NCBI GenBank assembly: GCA_038228295.1
Contig: JBBRPH010000004.1
Location: 82,792 to 146,791 of the forward strand
Reading direction: 5' to 3'
DNA: 64,000 bases
Origin: JAICKM01 sp038228295
GTDB lineage: Bacteria > Chloroflexota > Chloroflexia > QHBQ01 > JAICKM01
Below, one piece after another: positions 51,118 through 64,000 of this stretch. Numbering within the stretch: position 1 is the first letter of the stretch; every line of letters begins with the position of its first letter. Under the pieces are notes generated by a model, which worked only from the letters and a program-made list of their open reading frames with translations, was not told where the DNA came from and did not search any database. The position numbers and the translations under genes are program-made.

Positions 51118-54100
51118 ATGGTTCTGACTAACCCGCAAGCAGCCTCCCCTACACGGCACACCCTGAATACGCCAGTGCCCGGTGATCTCCCCTTCGGCCA
51201 CACGCCGCTGGCCGAGTATACGGCTCCTAACCGCCAGAACTTCGGCCATATTCCCGGTGTGATGGCGATGCCCAACCTGACGCAGATCCAGTTGGATTCG
51301 TTCAACTGGTTTCTCAACGAGGGACTAAAAGAGCTGTTGGAGGAGATTTCGCCGATCCAGGACTTCACCGGCAAGAACCTGGAACTGCGTTTCCACGACT
51401 TCCACTTTGGCACCCCGCGCTACGATGTGTTTCAATGTCGGCAGCGCGATATGACCTACGGCGCACCCCTGCGCGTGCGCGTGCAACTGCTGATCAAAGA
51501 AACGGGCGAAATTAAAGAGTCCGAAATCTTTATGGGCGACTTCCCGCTCATGACGGAAACCGGCACCTTCGTCATCAACGGGGCCGAGCGCGTCGTCGTG
51601 TCGCAACTGGTGCGCTCACCGGGCGTATATTTCACCGCCACGGAAGACCCGGCCACGGCCCGCAAAATGTTCGCCGCCAAGCTGATCCCCAACCGGGGCG
51701 CGTGGCTGGAATTTGAAACCTCCAACAAGGATCTCCTATCGGTCAAAGTGGACCGCAAGCGGAAGATCCCGGTGACGATCCTGCTGCGCGCCATCGGCTA
51801 TGCCCAGGACGAGCAGATCGAAGCCCTGTTCACCGATGTGAACACCAACCCGGATCACAATTATGTGCGGGCCACCCTCGACAAGGACACGACGCATACC
51901 GAAGAAGAGGCGATTATTGACCTCTATAAGCGGTTGCGTCCCGGCGACCCGCCGACGCTTGATAACGCCAAGAACCTGCTGCAATCGCTGCTGTTCAACC
52001 CGCGCCGCTACGATCTGGCGAAGGTGGGCCGCTATAAGCTGAACAAGCGGCTCGGCCTCGACGTGCCGCTCGCGACGCGCATTCTGACCAAAGAAGACCT
52101 CGTGCAGATCGTCGCCCAGATGATCCGCATGAACAACGAGCAGGGTAAACCCGACGACATTGATCACTTAGGCAATCGTCGCATCCGCGCCGTGGGCGAA
52201 TTGATCCAAACCCAGTTCCGCATCGGTCTGCTGCGCATGGAGCGCGTGATCAAAGAGCGGATGTCGATCCAAGACCCCGAATCAGTCGCGCCCAACGGCC
52301 TGATCAACATCCGCCCGGTGGTGGCGGCCATGCGCGAATTCTTCGGCGGCTCGCAGCTTTCGCAGTTCATGGATCAAACCAACCCGCTATCTGAACTGAC
52401 ACACAAACGTCGGGTTTCGGCACTCGGCCCCGGCGGTCTCAGCCGTGACCGTGCCGGCTTCGATGTGCGCGACGTGCATAACTCACACTATGGCCGCATC
52501 TGCCCGATTGAAACGCCGGAAGGTCCGAACATCGGCCTGATCGGTGCGCTGGCAACCTATGCCAAAATCAACGATTTCGGCTTTATCGAAACGCCCTATC
52601 GGCGTGTCTTGAACATCGTGGATAATACACCGGAGCAACTGGTCGGCCGGCTGCTGCGTGAAAACGTGACGGACCCCGATAAAGGTGAGACCATCGCGAC
52701 GGCGGGCACGCGGGTAGACGCGCCGCTGGCCGCCCGCTTGGGCCGCTCAGGGCTGACGCGCATCAAGATCAAGCCTTATGTGTCGGCGGAGATCCAATAT
52801 CTGTCTGCCGATGTAGAAGACAATTATGTGATTGTCCAGGCTAACGCCCGCCTCGATGACTTCGGTGAGTTCGTAGACCCGCGTGTGTCGGTGCGCTATA
52901 GCCAGGAGTTCCTGGAAGAACCCGTGGACCGCGTGGACTACATGGACGTGTCGCCTAAGCAGGTTGTTTCGATTGCGACCGCGCTGATCCCCTTCTTGGA
53001 ACATGACGACGCGAACCGAGCGCTGATGGGCGCGAATATGCAGCGTCAGGCCGTGCCGTTGCTGGTGCCGCAAGCACCTATCGTCGGCACCGGCGTAGAA
53101 GGCCAAGCGGCCCGCGACTCCGGTCAAGTGGTGCTGGCACGTGAGGACGGCGAAGTGATGGCCGTCGAGGCCAACCGCATCGTGATCCGCGACGATGAGG
53201 GCACCGAACACGAATATCTGTTGCAGAAGTTTGTCCGCTCCAACCAGGACACCTGTATCAACCAGCGGCCCAGTTGCGATCTCGGCCAGCGCGTGTCGCG
53301 TGGTGATGTAATCGCTGATAGCTCCTCCACCGAAAAGGGCGAGCTGGCCTTGGGCCGCAATATCTTGGTCGCCTTCATGAGCTGGGAAGGCGGCAACTTT
53401 GAGGACGCGATCCTGGTCAGCCAGCGGCTGGTGCAGGAAGACGTGTTTACCAGCATCCATATCGAAAAGCATGAAACCGAGGCCCGCGACACCAAGTTGG
53501 GGCCGGAGGAAATCACCCGCGATATCCCGAACGTCGGCGAGGATAGCCTCAAAGACCTTGATGAGCGCGGCATCGTCTTTGTCGGCGCGGAAGTGACCGC
53601 CAACGATATTCTCGTCGGCAAAATCACGCCCAAAGGCGAAACCGAACTGAGTGCGGAAGAGCGTCTGTTGCGTGCCATCTTCGGTGAAAAAGCCCGCGAG
53701 GTAAAAGATACCTCACTGCGGGTGCCGCATGGTGTGCGCGGTAAGGTGATTGAAGTCACCGTGTTCAGCCGCGAAAACGGCGACGAACTACCGGCGGGCG
53801 TAAATGAGATGGTGCGTGTTGCCATCGCCCAGAAGCGCAAAATCAGTATCGGCGACAAAATGGCTGGGCGCCACGGCAACAAGGGCGTAATCAGCCGCGT
53901 TATGGCGGTCGAAGATATGCCGTTCTTGCCCGACGGTACGCCGGTAGACATCATCCTGAACCCGTTGGGCGTGCCTCACCGCATGAACATCGGCCAGATT
54001 CTAGAAACCCACCTCGGCTGGGCCGCCGAACGGCTCGGCTATCGTGTCGCCACACCGGTATTTGACGGCGCCAGCGAAGCCGCGATCCACTCCGAACTTG

Positions 54101-54636
54101 AACGGGCCGAACTACCGACTGACGGCAAGGTGATCCTGTTCGATGGACGCAGCGGGGAGCCGTTCGATAATCCTGTGACTGTCGGCCAGATTTATATGCT
54201 CAAACTAGCCCACTTGGTGGAAGATAAGATCCACGCCCGCTCAACCGGGCCGTACAGCCTCGTGACCCAGCAACCGCTGGGCGGCAAGGCACAGTTCGGC
54301 GGCCAACGCTTCGGCGAGATGGAAGTGTGGGCATTGGAAGCTTACGGCGCGGCGCACACGCTGCAAGAGATGCTGACCGTCAAGTCCGACGATGTGATGG
54401 GCCGCGTCAAGACCTATGAAGCGATTGTAAAGGGCGAGAATATCATGGAGGCCGGCGTACCGGAGTCCTTCAAGGTGTTGGTCAAAGAGTTGCAGAGCCT
54501 CGGCCTCAACATCGAGGTGCTCAACGAAGACGAGCAGGCCGTGCCGCTGGTGGAAGATCCCACCGCCGACAGCCTCTCCGAACTCGATATCAACCTATCC
54601 GGCTTTGAACAGGATGAGCGCGAGCGCATCGCATAG
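51118..54636 (+). CDS. rpoB: RNA polymerase beta subunit
   Basis: The 1172-residue protein is a standard beta subunit: SQFMDQTNPLSELTHKRRVS contains the rifampicin region with the sensitive D, H and S residues, then GPGGLSRDRAGF, NIGLIGALATYAKIN, and the C-terminal GGKAQFGGQRFGEMEVWALE clamp part. No large insertion is seen. With beta' it forms the catalytic centre of transcription. ATG 51118 follows AAGGAGG by five nt; the frame continues to 51049, in the leader. In most bacteria rplJ and rplL precede rpoB; here a divergent restriction-modification pair does. So rpoB-rpoC has its own promoter. Confidence 0.99.
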   Translation: MVLTNPQAASPTRHTLNTPVPGDLPFGHTPLAEYTAPNRQNFGHIPGVMAMPNLTQIQLDSFNWFLNEGLKELLEEISPIQDFTGKNLELRFHDFHFGTPRYDVFQCRQRDMTYGAPLRVRVQLLIKETGEIKESEIFMGDFPLMTETGTFVINGAERVVVSQLVRSPGVYFTATEDPATARKMFAAKLIPNRGAWLEFETSNKDLLSVKVDRKRKIPVTILLRAIGYAQDEQIEALFTDVNTNPDHNYVRATLDKDTTHTEEEAIIDLYKRLRPGDPPTLDNAKNLLQSLLFNPRRYDLAKVGRYKLNKRLGLDVPLATRILTKEDLVQIVAQMIRMNNEQGKPDDIDHLGNRRIRAVGELIQTQFRIGLLRMERVIKERMSIQDPESVAPNGLINIRPVVAAMREFFGGSQLSQFMDQTNPLSELTHKRRVSALGPGGLSRDRAGFDVRDVHNSHYGRICPIETPEGPNIGLIGALATYAKINDFGFIETPYRRVLNIVDNTPEQLVGRLLRENVTDPDKGETIATAGTRVDAPLAARLGRSGLTRIKIKPYVSAEIQYLSADVEDNYVIVQANARLDDFGEFVDPRVSVRYSQEFLEEPVDRVDYMDVSPKQVVSIATALIPFLEHDDANRALMGANMQRQAVPLLVPQAPIVGTGVEGQAARDSGQVVLAREDGEVMAVEANRIVIRDDEGTEHEYLLQKFVRSNQDTCINQRPSCDLGQRVSRGDVIADSSSTEKGELALGRNILVAFMSWEGGNFEDAILVSQRLVQEDVFTSIHIEKHETEARDTKLGPEEITRDIPNVGEDSLKDLDERGIVFVGAEVTANDILVGKITPKGETELSAEERLLRAIFGEKAREVKDTSLRVPHGVRGKVIEVTVFSRENGDELPAGVNEMVRVAIAQKRKISIGDKMAGRHGNKGVISRVMAVEDMPFLPDGTPVDIILNPLGVPHRMNIGQILETHLGWAAERLGYRVATPVFDGASEAAIHSELERAELPTDGKVILFDGRSGEPFDNPVTVGQIYMLKLAHLVEDKIHARSTGPYSLVTQQPLGGKAQFGGQRFGEMEVWALEAYGAAHTLQEMLTVKSDDVMGRVKTYEAIVKGENIMEAGVPESFKVLVKELQSLGLNIEVLNEDEQAVPLVEDPTADSLSELDINLSGFEQDERERIA

Positions 54637-54689
54637 TGGTGCGTGTTGAGTACTTAATCCGCAACACTAAGCACTCAACACGCACCACT
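54635..54689 (+). other. 17-bp perfect stem-loop between rpoB and rpoC
   Basis: AGTGGTGCGTGTTGAGT (54635-54651) pairs exactly with 54673-54689; the loop is 21 nt. The stem includes the rpoB stop codon's last bases, and there is no U-run. The loop and right arm follow the 7-nt period seen elsewhere. Processing or transcriptional pausing are possible functions. Confidence 0.85.
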
Positions 54690-54705
54690 CCGCAAGGGAG
54701 AAACC

Positions 54706-59136
<4,431 letters not shown>

Positions 59137-59162
59137 TCCACCCCGGTGACGGTTTCCGTCGC

Positions 59163-59211
59163 CCCACACAAAAGAGCCGCCGGTACACCACCGACGGCTC
59201 TTTTGTGTGGG
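59163..59211. terminator. intrinsic terminator after rpoC (works on both strands)
   Basis: CCCACACAAAAGAGCCG (59163-59179) and CGGCTCTTTTGTGTGGG (59195-59211) form a perfect 17-bp stem with A/T runs in the arms. It lies between the convergent rpoC and membrane-protein genes and could stop both. Confidence 0.9.
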
Positions 59212-59220
59212 ATACCTACC

Positions 59221-59907
59221 TTACACATGGATCACGAGCAGGGCGAAAAAGACGAGTGCAGTCAAGCTATGTATAAAGCGTGCCTGTGCGCCGCCGTCAC
59301 GCTTACGGCTGTTACGCTCAACCCAAAGACCGAGCGTGCTCAATCCGGCCAATGTCAGCCACGCCGCTAGGCCCGTGAGGAGTCGGTTCGCCGACACCTG
59401 ACTGAGGATCGGCAAATAAGTGGCGGCGTGCCCGGTGGCTGTGATGAACACCAGCCAGCCGAAGAATTGGTGATGGCGGCGCAAAAAGAGCAGCAACTGG
59501 CGCACGGCCGCCTTCAGGCGCGGTAATGCCCCGTTGCGGATACGCAGATAGCCCTGCCGCGTCGCCCATTGGCCGGCTGCGTAAACAGCGACCAGAAAGG
59601 CCATGATTCCCAGCAGTTGGTCGTGTTGCAACGGCGATACGCCCGGCGTGAGCGCCAGCACACCCGCTACAGCGCTCACGCCCATAAACAACCCGCCGAT
59701 GATCCAGGTCACCCAATGGACCGAGATTCCCAACCCGCGCAACACCGCGTATCCGCCCAGGAATACGAAGGTGTCTACGGCAATTAGGATAAGCACACGC
59801 AGCGCCGCTCCACTCAGGGCCGGCCCGATGCTTTGCGTGAAATAATAGGTCGCCACTACTATGCCGACCGCGATCAACGTACTGATTAGCTTGCTTTCCC
59901 TAGTCAC
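59221..59907 (-). CDS. probable di-heme b-type membrane protein (ferric-reductase-like)
   Basis: The 228-residue protein has about six membrane helices. Two helices carry His pairs spaced by 14: H146/H160 (HQFFGWLVFITATGH) and H213/H227 (HSLTALVFFALLVIH). This spacing binds two hemes across the membrane in ferric reductases, NADPH oxidases and cytochrome b561-like proteins. No flavin or NAD domain follows, so electrons would come from another protein. GTG 59907 is chosen with GAGAGGA six nt upstream; the frame reaches 60297 over the rpsL promoters and is not used there. The start and heme role are inference. TATAAT (minus, 59960-59965) is a possible -10. Confidence 0.6.
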   Translation of the reverse strand: MTRESKLISTLIAVGIVVATYYFTQSIGPALSGAALRVLILIAVDTFVFLGGYAVLRGLGISVHWVTWIIGGLFMGVSAVAGVLALTPGVSPLQHDQLLGIMAFLVAVYAAGQWATRQGYLRIRNGALPRLKAAVRQLLLFLRRHHQFFGWLVFITATGHAATYLPILSQVSANRLLTGLAAWLTLAGLSTLGLWVERNSRKRDGGAQARFIHSLTALVFFALLVIHV

Positions 59908-59959
59908 CGCTTGTCCTCTCCCATGTGCTGCCCCGACCCCTATCAATCTATTCACCGCT

Positions 59960-59965
59960 ATTATA
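59960..59965 (-). promoter_or_regulatory. -10 element of the di-heme protein gene
   Basis: TATAAT on the minus strand about 50 nt before GTG 59907; TTCACA lies 20 bp upstream, too far for a good fit. Confidence 0.4.
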
Positions 59966-60059
59966 ACCACGAATTGTGAAGGCGGTGTGAAGACGGCCGG
60001 TGGGGCTGACGGGTCTTGTACAAATAGCGCATGATCCAAGGATAATAGCGAAAATTGCC

Positions 60060-60088
60060 TTGACTTCAACCTCCAGGCCGCGTATAAT
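60060..60088 (+). promoter_or_regulatory. rpsL: upstream promoter P1 of rpsL
   Basis: TTGACT (60060-60065), 17 bp, TATAAT (60083-60088). It gives a leader of about 185 nt. In the 372-nt spacer 59908-60279 I see only promoters. Confidence 0.75.
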
Positions 60089-60213
60089 TGAGATTGGACC
60101 CGTGCGCCCCTGCTCACGACGGCAATGCGCTCTACTCCAATGATCCTTGCTCTACAACGGCTGTCAGCTTGTGGTTTCTTTGTGAAATCACTGCTGATTG
60201 CTGCGATTTGTGC

Positions 60214-60242
60214 TTGACACAGGTGCGTGCCTGTGTTATAAT
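60214..60242 (+). promoter_or_regulatory. rpsL: consensus promoter P2 of rpsL with palindromic spacer
   Basis: TTGACA (60214-60219), 17 bp, TATAAT (60237-60242). The spacer, with the end of the -35, contains ACACAGG (60217-60223) and CCTGTGT (60230-60236), an inverted repeat with a 6-nt centre. This is where a dimeric repressor could block the polymerase. Confidence 0.88.
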
Positions 60243-60279
60243 CAGACACTGTGCCTAATAGACGATTCGAGGAGGAATA

Positions 60280-60726
60280 ATGCCGACAATCAATCAACTG
60301 GTGCGAAAAGGGCGGCAGAGCGCGACTAAGAAAAGTAAGTCGCCGGCTCTGTTGCTGCGCTACAACTCATACAAGCAGCGTCAGGAGCGTAGCACCGGGT
60401 CACCGCAGATGCGTGGGGTGTGTACCAACGTCCGCACTCAGACACCCAAGAAGCCGAACTCCGCCCTGCGTAAGGTCGCTCGTGTGCGCTTGAGCAATCA
60501 AATGGAAGTCACTGCGTATATTCCCGGTGAAGGCCACAACTTGCAGGAACACTCGGTGGTGCTGATCCGCGGTGGGCGCGTTAAAGACCTGCCCGGTGTG
60601 CGCTACCACATCATCCGTGGCGTGCTGGACACGCAAGGGGTGAAGGATCGCAAGCAGAGCCGCTCCAAATACGGCCAAAAGACGGCGGCTAATATCAAGC
60701 CCGGTCAAAAGGGTAGCAAAAAGTAG
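60280..60726 (+). CDS. rpsL: 30S ribosomal protein S12
   Basis: The 148-residue protein has the S12 motifs TPKKPNSALRKVARVRL, GEGHNLQEHSVVLIRGGRVK and DLPGVRYHIIRG; the lysines targeted in streptomycin resistance are wild type. Between PALL and GSPQMRGVCT it has about 13 extra residues (RYNSYKQRQERST) compared with E. coli and Thermus S12. I take this as a lineage trait. Its ribosome site AGGAGG is just upstream. An intrinsic terminator follows 21 nt after the stop. Confidence 0.98.
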   Translation: MPTINQLVRKGRQSATKKSKSPALLLRYNSYKQRQERSTGSPQMRGVCTNVRTQTPKKPNSALRKVARVRLSNQMEVTAYIPGEGHNLQEHSVVLIRGGRVKDLPGVRYHIIRGVLDTQGVKDRKQSRSKYGQKTAANIKPGQKGSKK

Positions 60727-60747
60727 GAGTTCTGTTGGTGGATCTCC

Positions 60748-60768
60748 AACGTGCAAGGGCACGTTTTT
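60748..60768 (+). terminator. intrinsic terminator downstream of rpsL
   Basis: AACGTG-CAAGGG-CACGTT followed by a T5 run. An overlapping alternative stem GTTGG (60734-60738)/CCAAC (60746-60750) would break it, so the pair could be an attenuator. Confidence 0.75.
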
Positions 60769-60769
60769 A

Positions 60770-61017
60770 TTCCATGGCGAACCCGTAACGGGTTTGCCCG
60801 CAGGAAAAGCACCGCGCCCCACGTGGGCCGGTGCTTGCATGAGACACGGGTGGCACCTGCGGTCGCCCAGCAGGATTGTGACGGCCGGCTCCGGCGCGCT
60901 CTTAAGCCGGAAGCCGTAGCAAGACAAAGAACGCGCTAATAGTCACCACAACCTAATCCAGCTAAGTATAACGCCAGGCTGCGGCTTGGTGGTTACAGTG
61001 GGAACGGACTTAGCCGA
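60770..61017 (+). ncRNA. structured rpsL-rpsG spacer RNA (unknown)
   Basis: This spacer folds by eye into several stems: AACCCG/CGGGTT (60780-60794); CCGCAGG (60798-60804) with CCTGCGG (60856-60862), enclosing AAGCACC/GGTGCTT (60807-60836) with CCCAC/GTGGG inside; and CCGGCT/AGCCGG (60885-60910) flanked by ACGGC/GCCGT. It has no coding frame. RNase P, tmRNA, 6S and SRP RNA signatures were not found. It may be a leader that binds a ribosomal protein such as S7, or a separate RNA ended by the next terminator. Confidence 0.5.
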
Positions 61018-61071
61018 GATGGAAATGGGCCGGACACTTGCTTAGACAAGTGCCCTCGTTTCCATCTTTTT
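61018..61071 (+). terminator. strong intrinsic terminator 37 nt before rpsG
   Basis: GATGGAAA (61018-61025) pairs with TTTCCATC (61059-61066), with GGG/CCC and CACTTG/CAAGTG inside, followed by T5 (61067-61071). It stands in front of the rpsG ribosome site (61093) with no room for a promoter between. Readthrough must be regulated or a promoter lies elsewhere: a likely attenuator. Confidence 0.85.
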
Positions 61072-61107
61072 GTGTCTAAAAAACGCCATATCAAGGAGAA
61101 GTGACCT

Positions 61108-61578
61108 ATGCCTCGTCGGGCACATTACATCAAGCGCGATCCGGGCTTCGACCCGCGCTATAACAACGCGGTTGTCGCACGCTTCATCAACAAGATCATG
61201 ATCGGCGGCAAAAAAGGCGTAGCGGAGCACATCATTTATGATGCGCTTGAGATTATCGAACGCAACACCCGCCGTCCTGCGCTCGAAGTGTTCGAAATTG
61301 CCATGCGGAATGCAACCCCGGTGCTGGAAGTTAAGCCGCGCCGCGTCGGCGGGGCCAACTACCAGGTGCCGGTCGAAATCAAAGGTGAGCGCCGCGTCGC
61401 GCTGGCGATTCGCTGGATCTTGCGGGCGGCGCGCTCGCGCAACGGAAAAAGTATGTCGGAGAAATTGGCGGCGGAACTGATTGATGCCAGCAACAACGTT
61501 GGGGCGACAATCAAGCGCCGGGAAGATACGCATAAGATGGCCGAAGCGAACCGTGCTTTCGCGCACTATAAGTTCTAG
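61108..61578 (+). CDS. rpsG: 30S ribosomal protein S7
   Basis: The 156-residue protein has the usual S7 length and features: MPRRAHYIKRDPGFDPRYNN, FINKIMIGGKK, VGGANYQVPVEI, ALAIRWILRAARSRNGKSM and HKMAEANRAFAHYKF. It binds the 3' domain of 16S rRNA, and in E. coli it represses its own operon. AAGGAG at 61093 precedes ATG. A terminator is 37 nt upstream, and fusA follows after 20 nt. Confidence 0.98.
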   Translation: MPRRAHYIKRDPGFDPRYNNAVVARFINKIMIGGKKGVAEHIIYDALEIIERNTRRPALEVFEIAMRNATPVLEVKPRRVGGANYQVPVEIKGERRVALAIRWILRAARSRNGKSMSEKLAAELIDASNNVGATIKRREDTHKMAEANRAFAHYKF

Positions 61579-61598
61579 GCCAGCGGGAGATAGAGACA

Positions 61599-63674
<2,076 letters not shown>

Positions 63675-63677
63675 TGC

Positions 63678-63730
63678 CGACTGCGTAATGCGTGAAGGTT
63701 GCCGCCCGGCGCATTACGCAGTCGCTTTTA
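63678..63730 (+). terminator. intrinsic terminator between fusA and tuf
   Basis: CGACTGCGTAATGCG (63678-63692) pairs exactly with 63710-63724, followed by CTTTTATA. Confidence 0.85.
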
Positions 63731-63747
63731 TACGTAAGTGGTGCTGT

Positions 63748-63776
63748 TTGTATTAACAGGCACAATCTGTTACAAT
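63748..63776 (+). promoter_or_regulatory. tuf: promoter of tuf
   Basis: TTGTAT (63748-63753), 17 bp, TACAAT (63771-63776). The spacer has a small inverted repeat AACAG (63755-63759)/CTGTT (63767-63771), similar in position to the palindrome in rpsL P2. About 60 nt before tuf. Confidence 0.75.
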
Positions 63777-63835
63777 AAGAAGCCTGTGTCTTGACGGCTC
63801 TAAGCAGTAGTGTAGTACAGAGGAGAGTGTAGCTA

Positions 63836-64000
63836 ATGGGTAAGAAACGATTCGAGCGCAACAAGCCGCACGTCAACATCGGCACCATCGGCCATGTGGA
63901 CCACGGCAAAACCACCCTGACCGCCGCCATCACCAAAGTCATGGCGCTACAGGGCCGGGCCGAGTTTATGGCCTATGCCGATATTGACAACGCGCCCGAA
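63836..64000 (+). CDS. tuf: elongation factor Tu (5' part)
   Basis: The first 55 residues are within the window. MGKKRFERNKPHVNIGTIGHVDHGKTTLTAAI is EF-Tu with its P-loop; a typical start is MAKxKFERxKPHVN. The residues AEFMAYADIDNAPE follow and run into the switch I region. AGAGGAGAG is upstream of ATG 63836. EF-Tu brings aminoacyl-tRNA to the ribosome. Confidence 0.97.
   Translation, partial: MGKKRFERNKPHVNIGTIGHVDHGKTTLTAAITKVMALQGRAEFMAYADIDNAPE

Noticed and set aside
59908..60297. Extended N-terminus of the di-heme protein up to 60297
   Set aside because: It would cover both rpsL promoters and encode a non-hydrophobic, Ser/Arg-rich stretch; GTG 59907 has a ribosome site.
60727..61017. 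RNase P RNA, tmRNA, 6S or SRP RNA in the rpsL-rpsG spacer
   Set aside because: None of their conserved cores could be found; only generic stems are visible.

Overview
The window is a 64 kb, GC-rich, gene-dense bacterial chromosome segment. Its markers fit Chloroflexota best: an rpoB-rpoC block followed by rpsL-rpsG-fusA-tuf, a ribosomal protein S12 with an insertion after its N-terminal helix, Thr/Pro-stalked SLH and VanW surface proteins, a bacterial translin, several caspase-like peptidases, and 7-nt-period repeats in the spacers. This placement comes from recalled family features, not a search. Promoters are ordinary sigma70 type; several match TTGACA-17/18-TATAAT, which makes transcription units easy to delimit.

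Layout. 1-3.8 kb: a zinc-ribbon protein with repeated short motifs (minus, cut by the window edge), an unknown Ala-rich protein, and an acyltransferase/glycosyltransferase pair resembling carotenoid-glycoside acylation genes. 3.9-10 kb (minus): a membrane SpoIIE-type phosphatase, then a carbamoyltransferase operon with its small SxtJ/DUF5989-like membrane partners and a large membrane protein. 10.2-15.8 kb (plus): ychF, a glycosyltransferase, a flippase-like protein and a YfhO-like protein in an overlapping operon. 16-22 kb: a DUF1440-like membrane protein, a caspase-TIR fusion, tRNA-Gly(CCC), a frameshifted lamin-tail surface protein, and a GT39-like enzyme fused to a beta-propeller. 22-31 kb: C39-like peptidase; DedA, translin, a Cas4-like membrane fragment, DegV and SRPBCC; a four-helix-bundle protein; then MidA-like methyltransferase, DA1-like peptidase, VWA protein and birA. 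31-41 kb: lon, then a tight set of PHP-AlbA protein, YgjP-like metallopeptidase, Gfo/Idh oxidoreductase, zinc ribbon and a second caspase. 41-48 kb: VanW (frameshifted), a large SLH-anchored protein, a lipoprotein and a radical SAM enzyme. 48-50.7 kb: a type II restriction-modification pair. 50.7-64 kb: rpoB, rpoC, a probable di-heme membrane protein, rpsL, rpsG, fusA and the start of tuf.

The main unusual signals are: (1) a palindromic element apparently inserted in frame in unrelated proteins (DA1-like peptidase, second caspase, probably YfhO-like); (2) tandem heptamers at many spacers and inside one gene; (3) a structured rpsL-rpsG spacer with an intrinsic terminator right before rpsG; (4) a long perfect hairpin between rpoB and rpoC; (5) a palindrome filling the spacer of the rpsL promoter; (6) two caspase-like proteins, one with a TIR domain; (7) a membrane protein with two His-x13-His pairs. 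Two surface-protein genes carry single-base frameshifts that could be sequencing errors or real slippage. No CRISPR array, prophage, transposase or replication origin was seen.
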